Source: JASFWK01 sp050049355
Lineage (GTDB): Bacteria > Chloroflexota > Anaerolineae > B4-G1 > DUEL01
NCBI GenBank assembly: GCA_050049355.1
Contig: JASFWK010000023.1
Span: 1 to 23,846 of the forward strand
Length of the DNA stretch: 23,846 nucleotides
Direction: 5' to 3'
Part shown: piece after piece, positions 14,317 to 23,680 of the stretch
How positions within the stretch are numbered: position 1 is the stretch's first letter
Layout of the letters: each line of letters begins with the position of its first letter
Position numbers and translations under genes: made by a program
The notes under the pieces: generated by a model
Seen by the model: only the letters and a program-made list of their open reading frames with translations
Database searches by the model: none
What the model was told of the DNA's origin: nothing

Positions 14317-16860
14317 CTACATCAGCTCCGCTACCGACCCTTGCGGCGTCTTGGTCACCTGGATGCGGGTGGGGAAAGCATCTTGCAGTTCCTCAATGTG
14401 CGTGATCACCAACACGCGGGCGAATTCATCCTGGATAGCATGGATGGCCTCCACCAGCCGCTCTCGACCCTGAGCGTCCTGCGTCCCGAATCCCTCATCA
14501 ATGATCAGGGTCTGCAGCTGGGCCCCGGCGCGGCGGGCCAGCAGACGGGAGAGAGCAATGCGCAGGGCGAAGTTGACGCGGAACTGCTCTCCTCCGGAGT
14601 AGTTCTCATACGGGCGCTCCCCCAGTTCGTCCATGATGTGGATGTCCAACGTCTCGCGCACCTCGCCGGCCAGCGTCTCCCGCTGGCTCTCCAGCCGAAC
14701 GTGCATCCGCCCGCCGGTCATCCGTCCCAGGAGCCGATTGGCCTCGGCCTCGATCTCCGGCATCGCTGCCTCAATGATCATCGCCGGGACGCCGCGGATC
14801 CCGAAAGCAGTCCGTAGTTCCTCGTAGAGCTCTTGGAGTCTGCCCAGCTCGTCCCGGCGCTCGCGGCGCCCCTCCAGCTGTTCAGCCAGGGCATCGCAGG
14901 CGGTTAGCCGCTGCTTGGCCGCCCCCAGCCGCTGGCGAGCCTCCGCTTCAGCAGCCCGCACCCGGGTCAGCTCCTCCTCCACGGTGGAGGCTTCCTTCAG
15001 CTCCTCCTCCAGCTGAGCGATCCTCTTCTCCAGTTCCACCTTCTGGACCTGCTGAGCCTCCTCCTGCTCCTTCCAGCGGCGGGCCGCATCCTCCAGCCGA
15101 TTGAGCGCCGCTTGCTCCTGCTCTACTCCCTCGCGGGCCGCGTCCAGCCGGGCCTTTCGCTCGGCGAAGGGTCGCCCCTCGGAGACAGCCTGGCGAGCCG
15201 CCTTGTGGGCCTCCGCATCGTACCCCAACTCGGATGCCTGGGCCAGCACCTCCGCCAATGCCTCGCGTGGTTCGGGCGCGTAGGCTTCCGCCTCCAACTC
15301 CGCCTCCAGTCGGTTCAGTTCGACCTGGACTTCTTCGAGCGCTTGCGTCGCCTCCTCGCCGGTCCGTACCCGCTCCGCCAGCCTGGCCGCCTTCTGCTCC
15401 AGGCCAGGCAGTTCCTCCAGGAGCGGCTCGCTCTCGGCGATCTGCGTCTGCAGCCCGTCCCGCTCCTTCGCGATCTCCTCCCTGCGGGCCCGGTTCGCCC
15501 GGTAGAGGTCGCCCTTCTGCTTGCCCTTCGCCTTAAGGTCCTCCACCAGCCGCAGCCGGTCCCCCTCTGAAAGGGATTGATCGCACAGGGGGCATGTTGC
15601 CTCGGCCTGCTCCAGGGCTTCGATCCGCTCCTTGAGCGAGTCCATCTCCACCCTGAGACTCTCGTTCTGAGCGACCAGTGTCGCCCGCTCCTCGGCCAGT
15701 CGGGCCAGGTCATCCCGCGCCGCCTCTCGACCCTCCCGGAGCTGATTCAGGTGGGCCAGCTTCGCCTGGACTTCCTCGTGCTGCTGAAGTAGATCAGGGG
15801 TGGGCAGGCGGCCCTCCAATTCCTGCACCCGCTGAGCCGCCAACTCCCGCTGGGTTCGGAGATCGTGCTCCACCTCCTTGATCTCCGCCTCCAGCGCGCT
15901 GCGTCGCTCGTTCAACTCCGTCAGCGCAGAGAGCTTCTCGCCCAGATCTCGCTCCCGCTCCAGCGCCTCCTGGTAGGCAGCGAATCCGGCCTGGATCTCC
16001 TCGCCCTGGCCGAGAACTTCGCGGTACTGGGAGAGCCGCGCCTCCCGCTCCTTTTGCTCCTCCTGGACCGACTGCTGCTCGCGCTGAGCCTGTTCAATGC
16101 GCTCGTCCAGCTCCACTATCTGTGTGCGCACGTGGCGCAGCTCCGCCCGAGCGGCCTCCAATTCCTGCCAGGCCTGCTGAGTCTCTCGGAGGGCAGCGCT
16201 GAGTTCCCCCACCTCCGACTGGGCTGCCTGGACCTGCTCCTCGTAGTCGGGGCGGCGGGCCAACTCCTTTTCGATCTCCTCCAGTCGGAGGTCCAGTACA
16301 TGGGCCTCCTCCTCGACCCTTCGGAGTCGCTCCTTCGCCCGCTCCTCGTAGACCTCCCAGAGATCGAGTCTCAGGATCTCCCCCAGAACCCGCTTCCGCT
16401 CAGCGGGGGTCTTGACGGTGAACTCGTCGGCGCGGCCCTGGCGGAGGAAGGCGGAGTTGACGAAAGTATCGTAGTCCAGCCGGAGCACCCGCTCGATCTT
16501 CCTCTCAGTGGCCGGGATCGTGTTCTCAGCGATGGAGCGCCAGCGATGGTCATCTCGGATCTGGAAATCGAGGAGTGAGCGGCTCCGTTTGCCCGCCTTC
16601 CGCTTGCGCACCACCCGATAGAGGTCGGACCCCAACTGGAAGGAGAGATCCACCTCCATCTCATCCTGACCCAGGCGGATCAGTTCGTCACTGCGGCGGG
16701 CGCGTGCCCTGCCCCACAGCGCCCACGTCACGGCGTCCAGCAGGGCAGACTTCCCAGCGCCATTTTCGCCGCTGAGGCAGGCGACGTGGATGCCGGAGAA
16801 ATCCAGCGTCGCCTGACGATAGCACATGAAATTACTTAGGGAGAGCTCTTGCGGAATCAT
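14317..16860 (-). CDS. SbcC/Rad50-like SMC ATPase
   Basis: This 847-residue protein has the architecture of SbcC/Rad50, the ATPase that works with the SbcD/Mre11 nuclease on DNA ends and hairpins. The N-terminal ATPase half has Walker A GENGAGKS (31-38) and the Q-loop region NSAFLRQGRADEF. Two long coiled-coil arms flank a zinc hook, CPLC at 423-426, almost exactly at the midpoint. The C-terminal half has the ABC signature SGGEQ (755-759), Walker B LIIDEG (785-790) and the H-loop VITHIEEL. The ATG at 16860 lies 9 bases after the MFS stop and has no clear ribosome-binding site. No SbcD gene is adjacent on either side or elsewhere in the window, which is unusual for this family. It may pair with a nuclease encoded elsewhere. 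Confidence 0.92.
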   Translation of the reverse strand: MIPQELSLSNFMCYRQATLDFSGIHVACLSGENGAGKSALLDAVTWALWGRARARRSDELIRLGQDEMEVDLSFQLGSDLYRVVRKRKAGKRSRSLLDFQIRDDHRWRSIAENTIPATERKIERVLRLDYDTFVNSAFLRQGRADEFTVKTPAERKRVLGEILRLDLWEVYEERAKERLRRVEEEAHVLDLRLEEIEKELARRPDYEEQVQAAQSEVGELSAALRETQQAWQELEAARAELRHVRTQIVELDERIEQAQREQQSVQEEQKEREARLSQYREVLGQGEEIQAGFAAYQEALERERDLGEKLSALTELNERRSALEAEIKEVEHDLRTQRELAAQRVQELEGRLPTPDLLQQHEEVQAKLAHLNQLREGREAARDDLARLAEERATLVAQNESLRVEMDSLKERIEALEQAEATCPLCDQSLSEGDRLRLVEDLKAKGKQKGDLYRANRARREEIAKERDGLQTQIAESEPLLEELPGLEQKAARLAERVRTGEEATQALEEVQVELNRLEAELEAEAYAPEPREALAEVLAQASELGYDAEAHKAARQAVSEGRPFAERKARLDAAREGVEQEQAALNRLEDAARRWKEQEEAQQVQKVELEKRIAQLEEELKEASTVEEELTRVRAAEAEARQRLGAAKQRLTACDALAEQLEGRRERRDELGRLQELYEELRTAFGIRGVPAMIIEAAMPEIEAEANRLLGRMTGGRMHVRLESQRETLAGEVRETLDIHIMDELGERPYENYSGGEQFRVNFALRIALSRLLARRAGAQLQTLIIDEGFGTQDAQGRERLVEAIHAIQDEFARVLVITHIEELQDAFPTRIQVTKTPQGSVAELM

Positions 16861-16869
16861 GTCACAGGT

Positions 16870-18102
16870 TTAGGGTCCAGCGCTCGGAGTCTCAACGGGC
16901 ACCGCGACGCCTCCCAGACGGCGCGGCTCGCTCAGCACTGCCGCCACCAGCAGCGCACTCGCCAGCAGGACGACCGTATTAAGATAGAACGGGGCAGCGC
17001 GAGCGACGTTGTCGTACAACCAGCCACCGGCCAGCGGCCCCAGCGCCGCTCCCAGGAAGTAGGCGAACGTATAGAGCCCGTAGCTGGTGCCGCGCACATC
17101 CTCGCCAGCGATGTCGGCCACGAAGGCACGCTCCGCCGGCGACGCCGCCGCGTAGCCAATCGATTCCACCGCCCACAACGTCGAGAGCAGAACAACGCTG
17201 CGCAGGTGAGGGATGAGAGCCGAGGCCAGCGCGCCTAGCAGCAGGCCGGCGATCATGGGCCCCCTGCGCCCCACCCGATCGGCGATGCGCCCCATTCGAG
17301 AGGGGAGAAAAGAGCTGATCAGCGCAGCCGGAACATACGCTGTGGCCAAGAGCCCCACCTCGGCGCCCAGGCTATCCTGGAGGAAGATCATCAGGAGCGG
17401 CCAGACCATCGCAGTCGAGGCACCGGTCGCAAAGACGATGGACATCAGGGCCAGCAACTGACCGGAGACAGGTCGGCTCTGGATGGACTGCTCTGCAAGC
17501 TGGGGACGGGTCTCTCCGACGCCACGCCACCCAATCCACAGCGCCAACAGAGCTGGCGCAGTATAGGCTGCGAAGAGCCAGAGCCACACACGACCAAAGG
17601 GAAGGTCAGCGCTCCTCAGCGCAAAGATGGCGAAGAACCCAGCCGTGGTGCCGATGAGCGCGCCGCGGCTGACCGCCTCATCAATGCTCCCGAAGTCGTG
17701 CCCACGCCCCGTCTCAGCGGCGACGTCGGCGACGATCGTGTAGGCGGTGAGCCAGAGAAACGCCTGCCCCATCCCCTGGACGAAGCGAGCCAGCGTAAGG
17801 AGCAAGACCGTGTCCGCGAGACAGAAGACAATCATCGCGGCCGCGTAGCCCGCCAGACCCAAGAGCAGGAAGGGCCTGCGCCCCCACCGATCCAAAGCCC
17901 GACCCAGGAAAGGGCGTACCACCACCGGCACCAGGGAGAGGGCGGAGAAGAAACCTCCCACCTCCAGCGCTGTGGCTCCCAGTTCCTTGCCGTAGATCGG
18001 CAGCACGAAGGAGAGGATTCCGAAGGGGAAGGAGACGAGGAAGACGGCCCGCCAGAGCATCCTCAAAGGTCGGAACCATGATTCTTCGGACGGCTGGCCC
18101 AT
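16870..18102 (-). CDS. Major facilitator superfamily transporter
   Basis: This 410-residue protein has about 12 hydrophobic helices and the MFS cytoplasmic loop motif DRWGRRP after helix 2 (about 71-77), with a second copy DRVGRRGP in the symmetric position of the C-terminal half. The central loop (about 205-225) is short and polar. The overall look is that of a drug-efflux or sugar/metabolite antiporter, but the substrate cannot be predicted. The ATG is 3 bases after the recN stop, and the sbcC-like gene begins 9 bases after its own stop. It is therefore embedded in the operon, although a transporter has no obvious role among the DNA-repair genes around it. Confidence 0.9.
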   Translation of the reverse strand: MGQPSEESWFRPLRMLWRAVFLVSFPFGILSFVLPIYGKELGATALEVGGFFSALSLVPVVVRPFLGRALDRWGRRPFLLLGLAGYAAAMIVFCLADTVLLLTLARFVQGMGQAFLWLTAYTIVADVAAETGRGHDFGSIDEAVSRGALIGTTAGFFAIFALRSADLPFGRVWLWLFAAYTAPALLALWIGWRGVGETRPQLAEQSIQSRPVSGQLLALMSIVFATGASTAMVWPLLMIFLQDSLGAEVGLLATAYVPAALISSFLPSRMGRIADRVGRRGPMIAGLLLGALASALIPHLRSVVLLSTLWAVESIGYAAASPAERAFVADIAGEDVRGTSYGLYTFAYFLGAALGPLAGGWLYDNVARAAPFYLNTVVLLASALLVAAVLSEPRRLGGVAVPVETPSAGP

Positions 18103-18105
18103 TAC

Positions 18106-19926
18106 CTACGGGTCCTCCTCGCCCGTCACTTCTGACTTGCGGCCGGTCACCTGCTCCAGAATCTCCGCCGCGCTGCGGTAGGCCGACTCGCCGCTCCCCC
18201 CCAACATCTGGGCCAACTCTTCCACTCGACGGCCCCCCTCTACGGTGGCGACGCGGGTTACGGTGCGGCCCTCAATGGCCTCCTTATCCACCTTGAGATG
18301 TAGGTCCCCGAAGCCAGCCAGCTGCGGCAGGTGAGTCACGCAGAGGACCTGGTGGGGGATCACGCCAGGTCCATCGCCCAACGTCAGTCTCCAGAGCTTC
18401 TCTCCCACCGTGGCGCCGACCCGTCCGCCGATCCCCTGATCGATCTCGTCGAAGATCAGGGTGGGGGTCTCGTCGGCGCGAGAGAGGACCGTCTTGAGGG
18501 CCAGCATCAACCGCGAGGTCTCCCCGCCAGAGGCGATCTTCGCCATAGGCTTGAGGGGCTCCCCGGGATTGGGGGAGACCAGGAACTCAACCTGGTCGAA
18601 GCCCGAGGCGCTGAAGGCCACCGATTTGGATTCGAGAGCAGAGATTGCAGATTCCAATCTCGAATCTGCAATCTCCAGTTGCTCCAGGGACACCCCCTCC
18701 GGGGTCTCCCGCCACTGAAAATCGACGCCGAACCGCGCTCCCTTCATGTTCAGGTCCTGCAGCTCTCGCTCCACCATGCGGGCCAGCCCCTCGGCCGCCT
18801 CTCGACGCCGGAGGGAGAGTTCCACCGCAGCGGTCCCCAGTTCCTCCAGCAGCCGTTCCTCCTCCTCCCGCAGTTCAGCGATACGCTCTTCGCTGTGGGT
18901 GATGCTCTCCAATTCCCGCGCTGCCTGACGGGCGTGAGCCAATACGTCGGGAATGGTGGAACCGTACTTTCGCTCCAGGTGACGGATCAACTCAAGCCGC
19001 TCCTCGACCGCGGCCAGCCGGCGGGGGTTATACTCCACCCGATCGCGGTAGTCGCGCAGCGTCTCCGCCAGGTCCTGCAGTCGATAGGTGAGCTCCTCCG
19101 CCTCTTGCAGGCTGGATTCCTGAGAATTGTCTATCCTGACCAGCCGCTCCAGCGCTCGAGCAGCCTCTCCCAGCAGGTCGAGCATAGCCGGCCTCTTCTC
19201 CTCCCCCTCATCCAACAGCCGGAGCGTCTTGGTCAGCAGGCCGGCGAGCTGCTCCGCATTGGCCAGGCGGACCCGCTCCTCTCCCAGCTCCTCTTCCTCG
19301 CCGGGTTCCAGAGAGGCCGCCTGGATCTCCTCGATCTGGTACTGGAGCAGATCCATCCGCTGAGCCAACTCCTGTTCGTCCTTTTCGAGCTCAGCTCGCT
19401 CCCGCCGGACCGACTGGACGCGAGTCGCCAGATCCGCCACCTTCCCCCGCAGCTCCCAGAGGTCCCCGTATCGATCGAGAAGGTCGAGGTGCTTCCGCAC
19501 CCTCAGCAGGGAGAGATGTTCGCTCTGCCCGTGGATATCGACCAGTCCCTCGGTCACCTCGCGCAACAGCGTCAGCGTCACGGCTCGCCCGTTCACCCGG
19601 CAGATGTTGCGCCCCTCGCGGCGGACCTCCCGGGCCAGCAGGAGCACGTCCGGCTGATCCCCCTCCAACCCCTCACGCTCCAGCAGCGGCTGCAGCCGGG
19701 CCCTCTGACCCGCTTCCAACTGGAAGATCGCCTCCACCAGCGCCTGACTTGCGCCAGCGCGGATCGCGGTCGTATCGGCCCAGCTCCCGAGGACCAATTC
19801 CACAGCGTCAATGATGATGGACTTGCCCGCCCCTGTCTCCCCCGTGAGAGCGATGAAACCGGAGCCCAAGTTGAGGCGTAATTCGTCAATGATCGCGAAA
19901 TCGCGGATATGGAGTTCCTTCAGCAT
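18106..19926 (-). CDS. recN: DNA repair protein RecN
   Basis: RecN is an SMC-like ATPase that acts early at DNA double-strand breaks. This protein has 606 residues, longer than the common 550-570. Walker A GETGAGKS is at 29-36, long coiled-coil arms fill the middle, the signature ASGGETSRLMLALK lies near 465, and Walker B LIFDEIDQGIGG near 490, followed by VTHLPQLAGF. The ATG at 19926 starts the conserved MLKELHIRDFAIIDEL; AAGGGA lies upstream, and a longer reading would overlap the preceding gene. Residues about 415-435 (QLEIADSRLESAISALESKS) look like an insertion. This stretch contains a perfect 14-bp palindrome at DNA level (18641-18675), between PEGVSL and the conserved VAFSASGFDQVEFLVSPNPG. 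The insertion keeps the frame and sits near the second ATPase half. NAD kinase followed by recN is a common bacterial order. Confidence 0.96.
   Translation of the reverse strand: MLKELHIRDFAIIDELRLNLGSGFIALTGETGAGKSIIIDAVELVLGSWADTTAIRAGASQALVEAIFQLEAGQRARLQPLLEREGLEGDQPDVLLLAREVRREGRNICRVNGRAVTLTLLREVTEGLVDIHGQSEHLSLLRVRKHLDLLDRYGDLWELRGKVADLATRVQSVRRERAELEKDEQELAQRMDLLQYQIEEIQAASLEPGEEEELGEERVRLANAEQLAGLLTKTLRLLDEGEEKRPAMLDLLGEAARALERLVRIDNSQESSLQEAEELTYRLQDLAETLRDYRDRVEYNPRRLAAVEERLELIRHLERKYGSTIPDVLAHARQAARELESITHSEERIAELREEEERLLEELGTAAVELSLRRREAAEGLARMVERELQDLNMKGARFGVDFQWRETPEGVSLEQLEIADSRLESAISALESKSVAFSASGFDQVEFLVSPNPGEPLKPMAKIASGGETSRLMLALKTVLSRADETPTLIFDEIDQGIGGRVGATVGEKLWRLTLGDGPGVIPHQVLCVTHLPQLAGFGDLHLKVDKEAIEGRTVTRVATVEGGRRVEELAQMLGGSGESAYRSAAEILEQVTGRKSEVTGEEDP
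18641..18675. repeat. Perfect palindromic repeat inside recN
   Basis: GAGATTGCAGATTC (18641-18654) and its exact reverse complement GAATCTGCAATCTC (18662-18675) flank a 7-base loop. A second overlapping inverted repeat, GATTCGAGA (18629-18637) with TCTCGAATC (18658-18666), lies in the same place. The repeat is translated in frame as part of an apparent insertion in RecN (about residues 418-429). A related sequence occurs at 4479-4500. Confidence 0.75.
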
Positions 19927-19952
19927 CCTCGTTCCCTTGCAATGCGACTTCT

Positions 19953-20486
19953 CTACTTGGCGGCCGGGGGCCGCAGGCGAGCAGCAGCTGCACCCACAGC
20001 GCCGACGAGATAGACCACTCGCCACAACAAGGACCAAAGGGGACCGACCGTCAGGGAGGAGCCACCGGCGAAGTTGAACAGCGATGAAGTGAGATCGGGC
20101 ACAAGCCAGAAGAGACCGCCGATCAGAACGCAGCCGGCGGCAACCAGCCAGGTATGGGGGCCGCGCCGGCGTCGAATAGCCCAACGGACAGCCTCAGCGA
20201 TACCCACTCCGGCCAGTGGTCCCAGGAAGAGCGAGAACCACCCCAGAGCAGGGATAAGCCAGCCACCGAGCAACCCCAGTGGAAGGGCGATCGCCCCTGC
20301 CACCAGGTACTGGAAAGGGCGAAACCCGGCATAGAAGACCTGCTGCTGCCGCTTGGTGCAGGCGGGACACCGATAGCCCACCTCCGTCCGTACGGCGCAC
20401 TTGGGACAGATCGGCACCCCACATCGGTTACAGCGCAGGTAGGTCTCCACCTTGGGATGGTTGACGCAGTACAAAGACTCACTCAT
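19953..20486 (-). CDS. B-box-type zinc-finger membrane protein
   Basis: This 177-residue protein has an N-terminal zinc-binding module with C7, H10, C19, C22, C27, C30, C40 and C43 (CVNHPKVETYLRCNRCG, then PICPKC and YRCPAC), the B-box-like pattern seen in front of rhomboid-type and other membrane proteins in high-GC bacteria. About four hydrophobic helices follow (58-78, 80-100, 112-130, 148-168). There is no rhomboid GxSG catalytic motif, so it is not an evident protease. The zinc module should be cytoplasmic. Its function is unknown. It sits 40 bases after NAD kinase and 26 bases before recN in the same operon. Confidence 0.82.
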   Translation of the reverse strand: MSESLYCVNHPKVETYLRCNRCGVPICPKCAVRTEVGYRCPACTKRQQQVFYAGFRPFQYLVAGAIALPLGLLGGWLIPALGWFSLFLGPLAGVGIAEAVRWAIRRRRGPHTWLVAAGCVLIGGLFWLVPDLTSSLFNFAGGSSLTVGPLWSLLWRVVYLVGAVGAAAARLRPPAAK

Positions 20487-20526
20487 CTACTTGCTGCTCC
20501 TGCCATTGCAGAGGGGCTTGCGGGGG

Positions 20527-21359
20527 CTATCCTCGCTCTCTCGGCACCAACCGCGCCATCAGCGTCCGGTAGAAGTAGTCCCGCTCTCGAACTCGGGCGA
20601 AGCGAGCCACGTGTGGGCTCGCGCCCACGTGCACCAGGTCCCCAGCGGCCAGCTCGACTATGGTCTCCCCATCCAACGTGAGAGCGGCCGGCGAGTGTCC
20701 GTGGACGATCACCTGCACCTGCACCCCCTCCGCCAGCACGACCGCCCGATCCAGGCTCAGGTGAGGGGCGACCGGAACCAAGAGGACATTCCGCTGCTGG
20801 GGCGGCATGATCGGCCCTCCGGCGGCGAGGGCGTAGGCGGTGCTGCCGGTGGGCGTGGCGACGATCAGGGCATCGGTCACGTACGTCGTCAGCAGGTCGC
20901 TGTCGACGCGCACCTCCAGGCGCACCACACGGCCCAGCGCTCCCTGTCCCACGACCACGTCGTTGAGGGCATCTCCTCGGGCCAGCACCTCCGCCTCCCG
21001 GCGGGCCTCAGCCCGAAGCATCATTCGCTCCTCGACCCAGTAGTCGCCCTGCAGAACCTGAGGCAGTACGTCCTTCCAGCCCTCGGGCTCCGCCTCGGTG
21101 AGGAACCCCATCCGGCCGAGGTTGACCCCCAGGATGAGTGTCCCGTGACCGGCTGCGGCCCCAGCGGCCCGCAGAATAGAACCATCTCCGCCAAGCGTGA
21201 CCAACAGATCCGTCTCCGCCACCCTCTGGGCTACACCCGGCTCGCCCAGCCCCTCAGTCACCCAGACCTCTGCCCCGCACTGGCGCACGGCGTGGGCGAT
21301 CTCACTTGCCAGAGGTCCAGCCGCCGGGATGTGAGGATGCCGCACGATGCCGGCGGTGG

Positions 21360-21387
<28 letters not shown>
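20527..21387 (-). CDS. nadK: NAD kinase
   Basis: NAD kinase phosphorylates NAD to NADP and is the sole de novo source of NADP. The protein has 286 residues. The phosphate-binding GGDGS is at 66-70 (VTLGGDGSILRAA), the NE-type substrate motif reads LNDVVVG (141-147, Asp in place of the more usual Glu), and the glycine-rich motif TPTGSTAYALAAGGPI is at 178-193. The C-terminal DGE (239-241) is in the expected place. The start at 21387 overlaps the end of hisS by 28 bases, indicating translational coupling. RecN follows one gene later, as nadK and recN commonly neighbour each other in bacteria. Confidence 0.95.
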
Positions 21388-22628
<1,241 letters not shown>

Positions 22629-22673
22629 GACTTCACTCCTTGCTTCTATTCCGTGCAGAGTAGTGCCTGGGCT

Positions 22674-22702
22674 ATTATACGTGATTTCGGGAGGATTGTC
22701 TA
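22674..22702 (-). promoter_or_regulatory. Sigma70-type promoter of the hisS operon
   Basis: On the minus strand TAGACA (22697-22702, 5 of 6), a 17-base spacer and a perfect TATAAT (22674-22679) stand in the expected arrangement. Predicted start is about 22667, roughly 40 bases before the hisS ATG. It should drive hisS, nadK and the genes down to the terminator at 12842-12868. Confidence 0.75.
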
Positions 22703-22783
22703 CAGAGAGGACCGCCGGGGGGCGTATCCTTCGCTCAGGAGATGGGGTGGAGGGTTGGAAGCTTGCGTGCCAGATTGAAACGC

Positions 22784-22815
22784 CGAGAGACCTCCGAGGT
22801 TTGGGTGGGCGGTTC
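22784..22815 (+). repeat. REP-like repeat, left copy next to the RAYT gene
   Basis: The sequence begins CGAGAGACCTCCGAGGTTT and ends GGGTGGGCGGTTC. The first part is a self-pairing palindrome (AGACCTC / GAGGTTT with one G-T pair), and the second a G-rich tail. The copy at 23593-23624 matches at about 29 of 32 positions in the same orientation. A G-rich tail next to an imperfect palindrome is the usual make-up of REP sequences mobilised by RAYT transposases. Confidence 0.75.
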
Positions 22816-22870
22816 AGGTTGGGGGACGCGTTTGGCGTCGTCAAGCACTTTCCAGAGAATGTAGATCTGC

Positions 22871-22885
22871 AAACCTGGGAGGTCT
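22871..22885 (-). repeat. Inverted half-site of the REP-like repeat
   Basis: AAACCTGGGAGGTCT is the reverse complement of AGACCTCCCAGGTTT, which matches the palindrome of the 22784 copy at 14 of 15 positions. It ends on the base directly before the RAYT stop codon (minus strand). Together with the left copy it makes an inverted pair, as in BIME-type elements. Confidence 0.65.
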
Positions 22886-23482
22886 TCAGTCAAACAGCAG
22901 ATCTGCAATTATCTCCCGTTCGCCAGGCGCGTAAGCCTCTACGAACTCCTGGTAGCTCTGTTGCGACGAAAACTGAGACAGAATGAGTTCAGCTTTGGGC
23001 AACGTCCCACTCCGCAGCCCGATGTACTCCCGGTGACTTGAGAATTCCCAATCTTCTGGTCGCTCGACGAGACCAGCTATCACCGGATTCAAGTGGATGT
23101 AGCGGGACAGGTGCACCAGGTAGTCGTTCCTGCTTACGTGTTTGGCTCGGAATGCTCCCTGAAACAGTGAACCGGCGCGGTCGTATCGCCTGTTCATCGC
23201 CTTGGTGTAGGAAATGGAGAAGCGCTGCATTGCACGGGACACGGCGGAGACTTCCGAAGTCTCAGAGACTTCGGAAGTCTTGGTAACCCGAACGAGCAAA
23301 TGGTAATGAGTAGGCATCAGGCAGTAGGCTACGACATCGAGGACGGGGACGAGGTACCTTCGCAGCCGCTGCAGGAAGAACAGGTAGTTCGCGCGTTCGT
23401 AGAAAATGCGCTCTCGATTGCCGCGTCGGTTGTAGAGATGATACCATTCCCCTGCGCACAGTTCAAGGTCACGTCGTGGCAT
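22886..23482 (-). CDS. REP-associated tyrosine transposase (RAYT, Y1/IS200-like)
   Basis: RAYTs are single-strand transposases of the HUH/Y1 group that act on REP palindromes. This one has 198 residues. It shows the family N-terminus (GEWYHLYNRRGNRERIFY), the metal-binding HUH pair H59-x-H61 in MPTHYHLLV, the segment AMNRRYDRAGSLFQGAF, and RYIHLNPVIAGLV (127-139). The catalytic tyrosine is probably in the region 121-128, but I cannot fix it. Residues about 66-79 (VTKTSEVSETSEVS) form an insertion-like stretch encoded by a palindrome pair at 23248-23280. The ATG at 23482 follows AAGGAGAGGAAGGG; an earlier start is unlikely. REP-like repeats flank it on both sides. The coding frame is intact, so the enzyme may be active. 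Confidence 0.9.
   Translation of the reverse strand: MPRRDLELCAGEWYHLYNRRGNRERIFYERANYLFFLQRLRRYLVPVLDVVAYCLMPTHYHLLVRVTKTSEVSETSEVSAVSRAMQRFSISYTKAMNRRYDRAGSLFQGAFRAKHVSRNDYLVHLSRYIHLNPVIAGLVERPEDWEFSSHREYIGLRSGTLPKAELILSQFSSQQSYQEFVEAYAPGEREIIADLLFD
23248..23280. repeat. Palindrome pair inside the RAYT gene
   Basis: AGACTTCCGAAGTCT (23248-23262) and its exact reverse complement AGACTTCGGAAGTCT (23266-23280) are separated by 3 bases. Each 15-mer is itself self-pairing (7-bp arms, 1-base centre). Compared with the flanking REP palindrome (AGACCTCCGAGGTTT), the C-G pair at positions 5 and 11 is changed to T-A in both arms, a compensating change. The pair is read in frame as TSEVSETSEV. Confidence 0.75.
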
Positions 23483-23592
23483 GCCCCTTCCTCTCCTTAA
23501 AGGCCGCTCAAGGTCCAATACCATCTCAGTCGCGGCAGCTCACCTACGCACCCTCTACTCGATTACAGTCCGACGTGGCGCTGGCGCAGCAA

Positions 23593-23642
23593 CGAGAGAC
23601 CTCCGGGGCTGGGGTGGGCGGTTCGCACAACCTCGGAGGTCT
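23593..23642 (+). repeat. REP-like repeat, right copy with inverted partner
   Basis: The copy starting CGAGAGACCTCCGGGGCTG and ending GGGTGGGCGGTTC (23593-23624) matches the left copy at about 29 of 32 positions. Five bases later AACCTCGGAGGTCT (23629-23642) is the reverse complement of AGACCTCCGAGGTT, so the two can fold into one long hairpin. Both copies stand in the same orientation around the RAYT gene. Confidence 0.75.
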
Positions 23643-23680
23643 TGCCGCTGTTACCCGACGGCGGCGCGAGGATAGACAAA

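Noticed and set aside
18331..19881. 516-codon plus-strand open frame opposite recN
   Set aside because: It is rich in Leu, Gln, Pro and Arg without any domain motif, while the minus strand encodes a textbook RecN over the same bases.
19927..20184. Longer RecN start at 20184
   Set aside because: It would overlap the B-box membrane-protein gene on the same strand, and the conserved N-terminus begins exactly at ATG 19926.
22629..22844. Longer HisRS start at 22844
   Set aside because: The extra part crosses the TATAAT promoter and part of the REP repeat; ATG 22628 has a proper AAGGAG site and the usual HisRS N-terminus.
22861..22920. GCAGATCTGCAATTATCTCC near the RAYT 3' end as another copy of the recN palindrome
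   Set aside because: The similarity needs a two-base gap and a mismatch and lies in normal RAYT coding sequence, so chance is the simpler reading.
22784..23642. Repeats around the RAYT gene as a CRISPR array
   Set aside because: Only two full copies exist, about 800 bases apart with a gene between; there is no regular spacing and no Cas gene.
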